Below, in pieces: positions 1-8,372 of a stretch of DNA of 64,000 nucleotides. The stretch is from contig CP069393.1 of the NCBI GenBank assembly GCA_016887505.1, positions 971,001 to 1,035,000 of the forward strand, given 5' to 3'. This DNA comes from Clostridia bacterium (GTDB lineage: Bacteria; Bacillota; TC1; UBA5767). A program made the position numbers and the translations under genes. Below the pieces are notes generated by a model. That model saw only the letters and a program-made list of their open reading frames with translations, searched no databases and was not told the origin of the DNA. Numbering within the stretch: position 1 is the stretch's first letter; each line of letters opens with the position of its first letter.

Positions 1-731
1 CCCACAACTGTAAGGCCTCGTTTACTGCCTTCAAGCAAAAATTTTGTCATGCTGGGACGATATATTAGATCGGATAAAATCTGGTGTTTTTCAAGCTTTT
101 CATATGGGAAGGGAATGGTCTCTGACTCATTTGGATACATACCTACCGGCGTCGTGTTGATAATAAGTGCATAGCGCGATATATCTGCTTTATTCAAAGT
201 TTTAAAGTCAATCCAGGATGCTTCAATCTTGCATACTGAGGTAAGTATATCTAGCAATGCCCGACCACGATTTTTTTTCCGGCAACAAATATCAATACGA
301 CTTACTCCAGCACCGGCCAGTGCCGTCGCAACGCCTCGTGATGCACCACCTGCTCCCAAAATCAGGATATCCTTCCCCTTGAGGTCGATATCATGCTCGC
401 GCAAGCTCCTTAAATATCCAACACCGTCTGTATTCGTACCGACTAGTTTATCATCTTTGACGAGGATGGTGTTGATGGCACCTGCAAGCCGTGCCTCATG
501 AGATACTTCTTGAATCCAAGGCATAATTTTTTCTTTGTAAGGTATCGTAACATTGATTCCTAAATAATCCTGCTTTATGTCTTCAATCGCCTTTTGAAGT
601 TCATGGTAATCTTTTTCTAGGATCACATATTCCAAGTCATCTCGTCCTAGTGCTCTGAGCGCAGCATTTTGCATGGCTGGTGATAAGGTGTGTCCTAAAG
701 GATATCCCAACACTCCCAATTTATTCCTCAT
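1..731 (-). CDS. aroE: Shikimate dehydrogenase, C-terminal end beyond window
   Basis: NADPH-dependent reduction of 3-dehydroshikimate to shikimate in the chorismate pathway, cytoplasmic. I translated the minus strand from the ATG at 729-731. Near residue 14 is TLSPAMQN, the shikimate-binding loop (usually SLSP), followed by NVTIPYKEK with the catalytic Lys, NTDG with the catalytic Asp, the nucleotide-binding loop GAGGASRG, and NTTPVGM. About 243 residues are visible of a family length near 280, so the end lies left of position 1. The start overlaps the yqeG stop by 11 bases, so the gene is the distal member of the alaS-to-yqeG run. It supplies the same aromatic pathway as the trp operon at 44-50 kb. 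Confidence 0.93.
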   Translation of the reverse strand, partial: MRNKLGVLGYPLGHTLSPAMQNAALRALGRDDLEYVILEKDYHELQKAIEDIKQDYLGINVTIPYKEKIMPWIQEVSHEARLAGAINTILVKDDKLVGTNTDGVGYLRSLREHDIDLKGKDILILGAGGASRGVATALAGAGVSRIDICCRKKNRGRALLDILTSVCKIEASWIDFKTLNKADISRYALIINTTPVGMYPNESETIPFPYEKLEKHQILSDLIYRPSMTKFLLEGSKRGLTVV

Positions 732-1233
732 ATTTTTCCTCCGTCATACTTAGATGTGATAGGACAAGTCGTTCCAAAGCGCGTAGCACTTTGGTCCCAA
801 TAAATTCTTTTGAAGCCATAGGCTCCACCAGAATGGTGTGCAAGCCGACCATATTTCCACCCAGTATATCGGTAAATATTTGGTCACCAATCACAACCGT
901 CTCATTCTTCTTGCTTCCCATCATATCCATAGCCCGGATAAAGGCAGTTCTCAGCGGTTTAGTAGCTCCAGCTATAAACGGCACATCTATCAGCTTAGAA
1001 AAAACTTTGACCCGTTCTTCTTTATTATTCGAAACCAATACAATCTGAATACCATTTGCCTGTACCATGTTCAACCAATCTGAAAAAGGTTTCTCGATTA
1101 CATTGGAGTTCCATGGTGCGATGGTATTGTCAAGATCAATAACGACTCCTTTAATTTTGTTCTTCTCCAAATACGAAAATGGAATATTGTATATTCTTTT
1201 CACGTAAAGATCCGGCGTCAATCGTTTCAGCAT
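721..1233 (-). CDS. yqeG: YqeG family HAD-IIIA phosphatase
   Basis: Small HAD-superfamily phosphatase of 170 residues, the usual size for YqeG. Residues 30-45 hold VVIDLDNTIAPWNS, the DxD(N)T nucleophile motif. VLVSNN (motif II) and GDQIFTDILGGN (motif III/IV Asp) follow. The physiological substrate of YqeG is not firmly established. In Firmicutes it is commonly found next to aroE and yqeH; here it lies between the U32 peptidase gene (stop directly adjacent at 1234) and aroE (11-base overlap). The GGAGGA just upstream of the ATG lies in the last codons of the U32 gene, so translation is probably coupled. Confidence 0.88.
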   Translation of the reverse strand: MLKRLTPDLYVKRIYNIPFSYLEKNKIKGVVIDLDNTIAPWNSNVIEKPFSDWLNMVQANGIQIVLVSNNKEERVKVFSKLIDVPFIAGATKPLRTAFIRAMDMMGSKKNETVVIGDQIFTDILGGNMVGLHTILVEPMASKEFIGTKVLRALERLVLSHLSMTEEKYEE

Positions 1234-2463
1234 TCAATCCTCCTTGCACACTCGTATCAACGTGCCTTCTGGCAATGGCTTTTCGTAGGGCACGCGAATA
1301 ATCTGTCTAGGGTGCGGGCAACAGGTAACTTCTTGGTTTTGGTCGTCAATTATTTTATCCACTTTCAAAACACTATTAGGCCCGCTAATCTGTACTATTT
1401 CCAAATTGTCTCCAACGAAAAATCTGTTTCTTTGTTCCAAAATCAAGGCCTTAATCTGTTCATCATATCCAATCACTTTGGCACAAAATCTTACTTTGCG
1501 ATCAATATCGTAATCCCCATAGTTATGGTCTTCTCCTGTAGGGCTACCAAACAAGAATCCTGTGCAATAATCACGGTCACTCACAATTTTCAATTCTCGA
1601 ATCCACTGTTCGTCCGCCTGGTAGGATTCCGGGTTTTGGTAATAAGCATCAATAGCCTGACGGTACGCTTTGCACACCGTCGCCACATAATGTACGCTCT
1701 TCATCCTACCTTCAATCTTCAAACTACTAACACCAGCCTCAATCAATCGGTCAACATCATTGATTGTACACAAATCCTTGGAATTAAATATATAGGTGCC
1801 CCGCTCATCTTCCTCTACGGGTAAATATTCTCCTGGTCTTTGTTCTTCCACAACGTGATACTGCCAACGGCAAGGATGCGTACACTCTCCTCTATTGGCA
1901 CTACGATTTGTCATAAACATGGACAGCATACACCGGCCAGAATACGACATACACATGGCACCATGTGCAAATATTTCAATATCCAAATTGCTTTGTCGAA
2001 CTGTATCCTGAATTTCTTCAATATTCAATTCTCTGGCTAGGACCACACAGCTTGCACCCAATTCCTCATACATTAGGCAACTCTCATAGTTGGTCACATT
2101 GGCTTGAGTGGAAACATGAATCGGTATCAAAGGTGCTTCTTGTTTTGCGATACGCATTAACCCAAAATCGGATATTAGCAAGGCATCAGGATTCATCGTT
2201 GCTAAAGTGCGAAAATAGCTCCTCGCATCATCCAAGTCCCTATTTTGCGCATAGATATTTGTCGTAATATATACCTTTTTGCCTATGTCGTGGGCATAGC
2301 GAATTGCTTCTGACAATTCCTCTAAAGTGAAATTACCAGCTTTTGCCCTAAGTCCCAGTAATGGACCCCCGAGATAGACTGCATCAGCTCCATAAAGGAA
2401 GGCTGTTTTCATCTTCTCCATATTACCTGCTGGCAAAAGTAATTCTACTCTCTTATTCGTCAT
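1234..2463 (-). CDS. Peptidase U32 family protein (YrrO/TrhP/RlhA-like)
   Basis: 409-residue U32 family protein, annotated historically as collagenase-like. Characterised relatives (TrhP, RlhA) take part in RNA hydroxylation, so a tRNA or rRNA modification role is as likely as proteolysis. The N-terminal half has ELLLPAGNMEKMKTAF and GADAVYLGG. Around residue 200 is the family Cys cluster NRGECTHPCRW, and SLKIEGRMKS with a Tyr-rich segment follows. The ATG at 2461-2463 is chosen because GGAGGAC sits 6 bases upstream and the conserved protein begins there; a longer reading to 2526 adds unrelated residues. It overlaps the mltG stop by 11 bases. The order alaS-ireB-ruvX-DUF1292-mltG-U32 matches the Bacillus yrr region. 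Confidence 0.9.
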   Translation of the reverse strand: MTNKRVELLLPAGNMEKMKTAFLYGADAVYLGGPLLGLRAKAGNFTLEELSEAIRYAHDIGKKVYITTNIYAQNRDLDDARSYFRTLATMNPDALLISDFGLMRIAKQEAPLIPIHVSTQANVTNYESCLMYEELGASCVVLARELNIEEIQDTVRQSNLDIEIFAHGAMCMSYSGRCMLSMFMTNRSANRGECTHPCRWQYHVVEEQRPGEYLPVEEDERGTYIFNSKDLCTINDVDRLIEAGVSSLKIEGRMKSVHYVATVCKAYRQAIDAYYQNPESYQADEQWIRELKIVSDRDYCTGFLFGSPTGEDHNYGDYDIDRKVRFCAKVIGYDEQIKALILEQRNRFFVGDNLEIVQISGPNSVLKVDKIIDDQNQEVTCCPHPRQIIRVPYEKPLPEGTLIRVCKED

Positions 2464-3469
2464 TCTTGTCCTCCACATGCTCAGAGAAAGTTTTGTTAAA
2501 ATCATGACTTCCATCATCATTCGCAACGAAATACAGATAATTGTGTTTCTCTGGCCACAATGCTGCTTCTATAGATTTGCGACCAGGACTAGCTATAGGG
2601 CCTGGTGGCAATCCTACGATTTGATATGTATTATATGGAGACTCTATTTCTAAATCACTGTTAAATAAACGCTCCTTGGGCTCTTCAAATAAGAACTGAA
2701 TCGTCGCGCAAGATTGGAGAGCCATCCCCATTGCTAAGCGGTTATAGAATACTCCAGCTATGGTTGCTCGTTCAGAATCCAATTTGGCTTCTTTCTCTAC
2801 GATAGAGGCCATGGTCACAATTTGGTAATCTGAATATCCTAGTTCGATTGCCCGCGCCTGAAAATCCTCTGAATATATTTCTTTAAAGCGCATCAATAGC
2901 TTATTTAGAACATCCTCTTCCGTAGCATCCGTGAAAAAATCATAGGTGTCAGGGAAAAGATATCCTTCTAATAAATAGACTGCTCCTGGTGAAACTTTCT
3001 CCGGAAGAAAATCATAATCTCCGAAATTTTCCATGCATAATTCTCGATAAACCTCTGTAGACCCAAGACCTTTTTCAACCAAGATTTCTATAATTTCATC
3101 CACTTTCAGACCTTCCGGTATGGTCACCCTGATACTATCTTCCTTCACTTTTCCTCTTTTTAATAAGTCAAATATTTCTTCCTTTTCCATAGGGCGATTA
3201 ATCTGATATTCGCCAGCCTTAATGTCAGCTGGATTCTCAAAGTAACGCATCCAGTAGTAGAATATATCGGCATTTCGAATAACTTGAAGCTCTTCAAGAT
3301 TTTCTGCTACCTGTCTTGGTGTTTCTCCTGCATCCACAGTCAAACTTACCAGACCTTCCATAGTAGGTGCAGACAGCTGTTGACTCACATAGAAAAACAG
3401 CCCCGCTACTGCTAGGACTCCAATTAAAATAAATAGTAATAATAATTTCAATATCTTCAATGGCTGCAC
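2453..3469 (-). CDS. mltG: Endolytic murein transglycosylase MltG (YceG-like)
   Basis: Membrane-anchored lytic transglycosylase that cleaves nascent glycan strands and so ends peptidoglycan polymerisation. Residues 6-30 form a single membrane anchor (LKLLLLFILIGVLAVAGLF) with the rest outside. A LysM-like segment follows (residues 40-110). The catalytic region is near residue 220, with MASIVEKEAKLDSER containing the conserved catalytic Glu, then the YNTY and GLPPGPIASPG signatures of the family. Length 338 is normal. It lies 15 bases after the DUF1292 gene and overlaps the U32 gene start. Confidence 0.94.
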   Translation of the reverse strand: MQPLKILKLLLLFILIGVLAVAGLFFYVSQQLSAPTMEGLVSLTVDAGETPRQVAENLEELQVIRNADIFYYWMRYFENPADIKAGEYQINRPMEKEEIFDLLKRGKVKEDSIRVTIPEGLKVDEIIEILVEKGLGSTEVYRELCMENFGDYDFLPEKVSPGAVYLLEGYLFPDTYDFFTDATEEDVLNKLLMRFKEIYSEDFQARAIELGYSDYQIVTMASIVEKEAKLDSERATIAGVFYNRLAMGMALQSCATIQFLFEEPKERLFNSDLEIESPYNTYQIVGLPPGPIASPGRKSIEAALWPEKHNYLYFVANDDGSHDFNKTFSEHVEDKNDE

Positions 3470-3484
3470 CTCAACTTAAGAACT

Positions 3485-3757
3485 CTAAGAATCCAGTATG
3501 TCTCCAATAGAATTTACGACTAGATCCCATTCATCTTCATTATCAATGGTAATAAGTATATCATTCGCTTCGTCATCTTTGTCAAATTTCAGAATCACAG
3601 CCTCATCTTCTTCGCCTTCTGTGGGCTCTAAAACAGCATACTTATTACCTTCTATTTCCACCACTTCCACAATGATGAACTGATGTTCATTATCCTCTTC
3701 ATCCAGCAGAACCACCAAATCTGTAATTTCCGCTTCTCCATTCAATCTTTCTTCCAT
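3485..3757 (-). CDS. DUF1292 (UPF0473, YrzB-like) acidic protein
   Basis: Protein of 90 residues, very acidic, with the DUF1292 pattern: a beta-rich start (ITDLVVLLDEEDNEHQF), YAVLEPTEGEEDEAVILKF and a C-terminal DEWDLVVNSIGDIL. Its function is not known; it is almost always found between ruvX (yrrK) and mltG (yrrL) in Firmicutes, as here. The ATG at 3755-3757 has GGAGGAA 5-10 bases upstream. An upstream in-frame alternative at 3784 would read through that ribosome binding site, so the shorter start is preferred. Confidence 0.88.
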   Translation of the reverse strand: MEERLNGEAEITDLVVLLDEEDNEHQFIIVEVVEIEGNKYAVLEPTEGEEDEAVILKFDKDDEANDILITIDNEDEWDLVVNSIGDILDS

Positions 3758-3816
3758 CTTTCTTCCTCCAGTTCTTAGTACCATTATTCCACAACCCTAG
3801 CTATAATTCTAGTTTT

Positions 3817-4242
3817 TTAGCGGCCGCAATTCTTCTTCCAATCCATCCAGCTCTGCAAAATAATGACGGCAGCAAGTTCATCCACCACTGTTTTGCGTTT
3901 TTTTCTAGATACATCGCCTTCAAGCAAAGCCCTTTGTGCTGATACGGTAGTTAAGCGTTCATCAAAATATTCGACCTCTACGGTAGTATATTCTTGCAGA
4001 TTTCCCACAAAATTCTGGACCTTTTCAGCTTGTGGTCCAAATGTACCATTCATGTTGCGTGGTAGGCCCACAACCAGTGTGTCCGCATTTTCTTCCTTAA
4101 TAATCTGGGAGATCTGTTCATAGGTTTTCTCTATCTTTGATTTTACATATACCACACAGACTCCCTGCGCTGTAATGTTTAGTGCATCTGTTTTGGCAAC
4201 CCCAATACGCCTGTCGCCAACGTCTAATCCAATCGCTTTCAT
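3817..4242 (-). CDS. ruvX: RuvX/YqgF family Holliday junction resolvase-like protein
   Basis: 141-residue RNase H-fold protein. In bacteria YqgF/RuvX is linked to pre-16S rRNA 5' end maturation and was earlier predicted to resolve Holliday junctions. Visible motifs are AIGLDVGDRRIGVA (first catalytic Asp), LVVGLPRNMNGTFGPQA, VEYFDERLTTVSA (Glu/Asp) and VVDELAAVIILQSW (final Asp). The ATG at 4240-4242 follows GGAGGAA; the TTG-initiated extension would consume that site. The gene starts just after a terminator-like hairpin at 4253-4280, so its transcript level may be lower than that of ireB. Confidence 0.92.
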   Translation of the reverse strand: MKAIGLDVGDRRIGVAKTDALNITAQGVCVVYVKSKIEKTYEQISQIIKEENADTLVVGLPRNMNGTFGPQAEKVQNFVGNLQEYTTVEVEYFDERLTTVSAQRALLEGDVSRKKRKTVVDELAAVIILQSWMDWKKNCGR

Positions 4243-4252
4243 GTATTCCTCC

Positions 4253-4280
4253 AAAAAAACAGCCTCTTACTCAGAGGCTG
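4253..4280 (-). terminator. Intercistronic intrinsic terminator, ireB to ruvX
   Basis: Minus strand reads CAGCCTCT-GAGTA-AGAGGCTG followed by seven T. The 8-bp stem (4260-4267 with 4273-4280) contains the ireB stop codon, and the U tract runs directly into the ruvX ribosome binding site. It looks like a partial terminator inside the operon. Confidence 0.75.
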
Positions 4281-4536
4281 TCTTGGTTCTTAAATAGCTG
4301 TTCAGCAACACCTTGACAATTTCATCTCTTTCCAGCGTGGAGATAATAGTTCTAGCATTGTTGTAGCTGGTAATATAAGCAGGATCACCTGATAAAAGAT
4401 ATCCAACCAATTGATTCGCTGGAGAATACCCTTTTTCTTCCAAAGCTTCAAACACCTGTTTGATGACTTCTCTTACCTTTTCTTCTTGTAGCTCTTCACT
4501 CGAAAACTGCATCGTGCTTTCAAATTCTTCAGGCAT
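4267..4536 (-). CDS. ireB: IreB family regulatory phosphoprotein (UPF0297)
   Basis: 89-residue member of the IreB/YrzL family. In Enterococcus IreB is phosphorylated by the Ser/Thr kinase IreK and affects cephalosporin resistance. The family signature [21 protein letters not shown] is present (residues 42-62), followed by [20 protein letters not shown]. Start ATG at 4534-4536 has GGAGGT 7 bases upstream. It follows alaS by 38 bases in the conserved alaS-ireB-ruvX order. The stop codon lies inside a terminator hairpin. No cognate kinase gene is in this window. Confidence 0.92.
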   Translation of the reverse strand: MPEEFESTMQFSSEELQEEKVREVIKQVFEALEEKGYSPANQLVGYLLSGDPAYITSYNNARTIISTLERDEIVKVLLNSYLRTKTASE

Positions 4537-4574
4537 AAGAAACACCTCCATCTGTCATTATATTTTAACATATT

Positions 4575-7232
4575 TTATTTGGATTTGATTTGTTTTTCCA
4601 GTATCTCACTACTTTTTCCTATGGCATAAGACAATTTATCCGGTTTTTTACCTCCCGCTTGTGCCATACTTGGCTTTCCGCCACCACCGCCACCAGCTAA
4701 ACCAGCAATTTCTTTTACTAGTTTACCAGCATGTATACCTCGCTTAAGTGCCTCGCCAAAGACCATGACTAAAAAGTTAACTTTATCACCATTCTTGGTT
4801 CCTAAGACCAGTACACCATTTTTCATTTCTTGTTTTAATGCATCGCCTTTTTTACGTAGGCCATCCATGTCTGTAGTTTCTACTTCTGAGGCCAATAAAA
4901 CGATTCCATCAATATTCTGAGCATCTTTAAGTAGCTGTCCAGACTGAATCTCGTTAAATTTTGCTCTAAGGTTGGCCAATTCGTTCTCTTTTGTCCTTAA
5001 TTCATCTAGTATTGCTCTAGCTCTTATTTCCGTATCTTGTGGCGATGCTTTCAGTATGCCAGCCACACTCATCAGCCGATTCTCGGTGTTTTTGTATTCC
5101 TTCAGTGTTTCCTCACCTGTCAATGCTTCAATCCGTCTGAGCCCTGCTCCAATACCTGTTTCAGATAGAATTTTCAAAGGCCCTATGTTGCCAGTACGGC
5201 TTACGTGTGTGCCTCCGCAAAACTCCATACTTTCCTCGCCCATGCGAACGACGCGTACCTTATCACCATATTTCTCTCCGAAAAGAGCTGTTGCCCCAAT
5301 ATTTTTTGCTTCATCAATTGGCATAACACGTGTATCCACAACATCATTTTGCATAATAGCTCTATTTACCAGTGTCTCCACCATATCCAACTCTTTTTGC
5401 GTCATTGGTGCAAAGTGGTTAAAATCAAAACGTAATTTTTCTTCTGTCACCAAGGAACCCTTCTGATTAGCATGCGTTCCAAGCACCTTTTTGAGTGCAC
5501 TATGTAAAAGATGGGTGGCTGAGTGGTTTCTCGCAATCCGATTTCTACGTGTTGTAGACACCTCAGCAGAAACCTTCTGATTCGTGTTCAAATCTTTATT
5601 AACTTCTACACGACAATATATCCGACCATCCACAGCTTTTTTGGTATCTAATACTTCTGCTAGAATCTCATCTTGCATTTTCAGATATCCTGTATCTCCA
5701 ATTTGGCCACCAGCTTCTCCGTAAAAGGGAGAATTATCCAATACTACATATCCTTGTTCCCCGGATTTCAGGGCTTCAACTTTAACAGCCTTTTCATCTG
5801 CAAGCAAGAGTATTTTGGACTCGAAAATTCCGTTATCGTATCCAACAAATTCAGTCTTAGGTAGGTTTTGGAAAAGATTTGCCAATTTCGTTGCTGTCGC
5901 AAAGGCATCCTCTGTACCACTAGACTTTCTTGCCCGTTCTTTCTGTGCGGCCATAGCTGCTTCAAATCCATCCTTATCTACTTCAAGACCATTTTCTAAA
6001 GCAATATCCTCAGCCAGGTCAAATGGAAATCCATAGGTATCATATAGTTGGAAGGCCAAAGAACCATCTAAAACAGTACGCCCTTCTTCCTTAATTTGAT
6101 CTACCATATCAGAGGCCATCTTCATTCCACTATCAATTGTTTCTTGGAATCTTTCTTCCTCCAAGCGAATAATTTTTTTTATAAAGTCCCGATCTTGTAC
6201 GATTTGCGGATACGTTTCACCCATCAATGAAATAACGGTATCTACCATATCGTTTAGAAATAGACCTTCAATATTCAGTACTTTGCCAAAACGAACAGCC
6301 CGCCTAATAATTCGACGCAACACATAGCCTCTACCTTCGTTGCTAGGCATAATTCCATCGCCAATAAGGAATGTGCAGCTTCTAGCATGATCAGCTATAA
6401 CGCGCATTGGAAAGCCTTTTTCACCTGGGATATATGTCTTTGCTGCGATTTCTTCGACTTTGGCTATTAAGGGCCAAATCAAATCCACCTCGTAGTTGGT
6501 ATCCTTGTGTTGTAGGACACTAGTTATACGCTCTAAGCCCATGCCAGTATCAATGCTTGGTTTGGGTAGGGAAGTCATTTTTCCTTCTGAATCACGATCA
6601 AATTCCATGAATACTAAATTCCAAATTTCCAACCAGCGATCACAGTCACATCCACCAATGGCACATGGTTCCTCCGTACAGGCATAGGATTCACCACGGT
6701 CGTATATAATCTCACTACACGGTCCGCAAGGTCCCACTTCTCCCATGGACCAAAAATTGTCTTTTTCTCCTAGTCTGACAATTTTTTGAGGATCAACATC
6801 AGTATATTCCAGCCATAGTCTTTCAGCCTCATCATCATCCCTGAATACAGTAACCCACAATCGGTCCTTCGGAATTTCCAGCACGACAGTCAAAAATTCC
6901 CAAGCATATTCGATGGCTTCCTTCTTAAAATAGTCACCAAAGGAAAAATTACCCAACATTTCAAAAAAAGTATGATGACGTGCTGTTTTTCCTACAGTAT
7001 CCAAATCGTTATGCTTACCACCGGCTCTTACGCATTTTTGCGAGCTAGTAGCCCGAGTATATGGTCGTTCATCCAATCCTAAGAAGACATCCTTAAACTG
7101 ATTCATACCAGCATTGGTAAACAGTAAGGTCGGGTCGTCATGTGGTACCAGTGATGAGGATTCAACAATAGTATGTCCCTTTTGCTCAAAATATTTTAAA
7201 AACTTTTCTCTGATTTGATCTCCGCTCAGCAT
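4575..7232 (-). CDS. alaS: Alanine--tRNA ligase
   Basis: Class II aminoacyl-tRNA synthetase charging tRNA-Ala, full length at 885 residues. N-terminal catalytic core: motif 1 region FTNAGMNQFKD and ARHHTFFEMLGNFSFGDYF. Editing domain: NHSATHLLHSALKKVLG (HxxxH) and MEFCGGTHV (Cys and His), which together bind zinc. C-terminal DHHA1 domain ends with the Gly-rich run before KPSMAQAGG. The ATG at 7230-7232 has GGAGG five bases upstream; a second ATG 12 bases earlier would place the ribosome binding site inside the gene. A promoter with -35 TTTACA and -10 TAGAAT lies 33-61 bases upstream. No T-box is present. Confidence 0.97.
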   Translation of the reverse strand: MLSGDQIREKFLKYFEQKGHTIVESSSLVPHDDPTLLFTNAGMNQFKDVFLGLDERPYTRATSSQKCVRAGGKHNDLDTVGKTARHHTFFEMLGNFSFGDYFKKEAIEYAWEFLTVVLEIPKDRLWVTVFRDDDEAERLWLEYTDVDPQKIVRLGEKDNFWSMGEVGPCGPCSEIIYDRGESYACTEEPCAIGGCDCDRWLEIWNLVFMEFDRDSEGKMTSLPKPSIDTGMGLERITSVLQHKDTNYEVDLIWPLIAKVEEIAAKTYIPGEKGFPMRVIADHARSCTFLIGDGIMPSNEGRGYVLRRIIRRAVRFGKVLNIEGLFLNDMVDTVISLMGETYPQIVQDRDFIKKIIRLEEERFQETIDSGMKMASDMVDQIKEEGRTVLDGSLAFQLYDTYGFPFDLAEDIALENGLEVDKDGFEAAMAAQKERARKSSGTEDAFATATKLANLFQNLPKTEFVGYDNGIFESKILLLADEKAVKVEALKSGEQGYVVLDNSPFYGEAGGQIGDTGYLKMQDEILAEVLDTKKAVDGRIYCRVEVNKDLNTNQKVSAEVSTTRRNRIARNHSATHLLHSALKKVLGTHANQKGSLVTEEKLRFDFNHFAPMTQKELDMVETLVNRAIMQNDVVDTRVMPIDEAKNIGATALFGEKYGDKVRVVRMGEESMEFCGGTHVSRTGNIGPLKILSETGIGAGLRRIEALTGEETLKEYKNTENRLMSVAGILKASPQDTEIRARAILDELRTKENELANLRAKFNEIQSGQLLKDAQNIDGIVLLASEVETTDMDGLRKKGDALKQEMKNGVLVLGTKNGDKVNFLVMVFGEALKRGIHAGKLVKEIAGLAGGGGGGKPSMAQAGGKKPDKLSYAIGKSSEILEKQIKSK

Positions 7233-7264
7233 ACGTTCCTCCATACATAAATAATATCTAATTC

Positions 7265-7293
7265 ATTCTAGCCTATTCATATCCACGTGTAAA
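7265..7293 (-). promoter_or_regulatory. alaS promoter
   Basis: Minus strand -35 TTTACA (7288-7293) and -10 TAGAAT (7265-7270) with a 17-base spacer. It lies between the 3' end of the 6S-like RNA and alaS, so alaS has its own short-leader promoter. Confidence 0.6.
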
Positions 7294-7299
7294 CAAACA

Positions 7300-7472
7300 A
7301 AAAAATCCCACTAGTGGTTACTGCTTGTTTAAACCCTGCGCAGCAGGTGGGTATCCTGTTTGCTATTTCTGTATTCCGATTTAACCGGCTGCACATACAT
7401 AGCAAAACTCCGAATTCCCAAGGTAATAGTGTCGGTTTAAATATCACAGCACCATCTCTAGCAGGAAATGGT
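7300..7472 (-). ncRNA. ssrS: 6S RNA candidate
   Basis: The 300-base gap between ymdB and alaS is not coding. The minus strand resembles 6S RNA, which binds sigma-A RNA polymerase and lowers transcription in slow growth. I see a 5' arm with CTGTGATATTTAAACC (compare GCCGATATTTCATACC in E. coli), a central long hairpin closed by GTTTTGCTAT with ATAGCAAAC, and a 3' arm CCCACCTGC-TGC-GCAGGGTTTAAAC. That small hairpin matches the 3' central-bubble hairpin of 6S RNAs. CTGCT near the 5' end can pair with AGCAG near the 3' end. A run of seven T follows at 7299-7305. An AT-rich TTATATAAG about 10 bases upstream may be the -10. Ends are approximate and no fold was computed. Confidence 0.62.
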
Positions 7473-7559
7473 TATCTCTTATATAACATATGATACCATG
7501 CATAAAAACAAAAACAAAATATTATGCTTAACTTACGCCATATTTATGCATTCATTATT

Positions 7560-8330
7560 TTAAATTATTTCCCGTATTTTTTCAATCTTAGTGCAACGGC
7601 CCTTAGAATCAAGGGAAAAATGGATTCCACTTATCCAAGCGCGCCCAGTTGCTGTTTGTAACCTAACTGGAATACCATAGAGAAATCTCTCAATACATTC
7701 TTCTTTCCTCATTCCTAGTATAGAATCAACCGGACCAGTCATTCCCACATCGCTGATGTAGCCCATGCCGCTTTCCGTAATTTCATCATCGTTGGTCTGC
7801 ACATGGGTATGGGTTCCAGCAATAAGGCTCGCCATGCCGTCAACATAGAACTTGAAAGCCAACTTTTCTGAAGTTGCTTCTGCATGAAAATCCACAAATA
7901 CATACGGTGTACGTTCTTGTGCTTTTTTAAGTAGCTGTTTTCCAATACGAAATGGATCATCTAAACTATCTAGAAATGCTCGACCAGATAGATTGACCAC
8001 TGCAATTTCCTTACCCAATCTAGTTGGAAAGAATGCTAAGCCTTTACCCGGAAGGCCTTCTGGATAATTGGCGGGTCTTACGATCCTTCCTTCTACCTTA
8101 ATCAGCGCTTTTGCTTCCATCTTATCCCAGACATGGTTTCCCATTGTCATAGCATCTATACCAGAATAAAACAATTCTGCCGCTGTATCTTTCGTTATCC
8201 CTCTGCCACCGGCTGCATTTTCGCCATTGGCAATGATGAAATCGTATTTATCCTTGTATCGTGCTAAATAATCTCTTACAGCGGTACGTCCAACACGACC
8301 TACAATATCCCCGATAAATAAAACTTCCAT
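7560..8330 (-). CDS. ymdB: YmdB-type metallophosphoesterase (TIGR00282 family)
   Basis: 256-residue calcineurin-like phosphoesterase. In Bacillus YmdB is a cyclic-nucleotide phosphodiesterase affecting biofilm and motility decisions. Metal-binding motifs: LFIGDIVGRVG (Asp), IANGENAAGG (Asn/Glu), MTMGNHVWD (Asn-His), VDFHAEATSEK and AGTHTHVQTND (His). ATG at 8328-8330 has GGAGGGAATC just upstream. It follows rny (30 bases after its stop at 8373), the same order as in Bacillus, but an intrinsic terminator separates the two. Confidence 0.92.
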   Translation of the reverse strand: MEVLFIGDIVGRVGRTAVRDYLARYKDKYDFIIANGENAAGGRGITKDTAAELFYSGIDAMTMGNHVWDKMEAKALIKVEGRIVRPANYPEGLPGKGLAFFPTRLGKEIAVVNLSGRAFLDSLDDPFRIGKQLLKKAQERTPYVFVDFHAEATSEKLAFKFYVDGMASLIAGTHTHVQTNDDEITESGMGYISDVGMTGPVDSILGMRKEECIERFLYGIPVRLQTATGRAWISGIHFSLDSKGRCTKIEKIREII

Positions 8331-8344
8331 GATTCCCTCCATAT

Positions 8345-8368
8345 AAGAAAAAAGGCGGTTGCCCGCCT
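8345..8368 (-). terminator. Intercistronic intrinsic terminator, rny to ymdB
   Basis: Minus strand AGGCGG-GCAA-CCGCCT followed by six T and CTT. It comes 4 bases after the rny stop and ends right before the ymdB ribosome binding site, so read-through is needed for ymdB expression. Confidence 0.75.
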
Positions 8369-8372
8369 ATTT

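Noticed and set aside
4972..5466. Plus-strand frame of 164 codons inside alaS
   Set aside because: It is antisense to the conserved AlaS editing domain and has no family features.
7233..7559. T-box riboswitch upstream of alaS
   Set aside because: The T-box consensus (AGGGTGGNACCGCG) is not present on the minus strand. The motifs fit 6S RNA better, and alaS has its own promoter after it.
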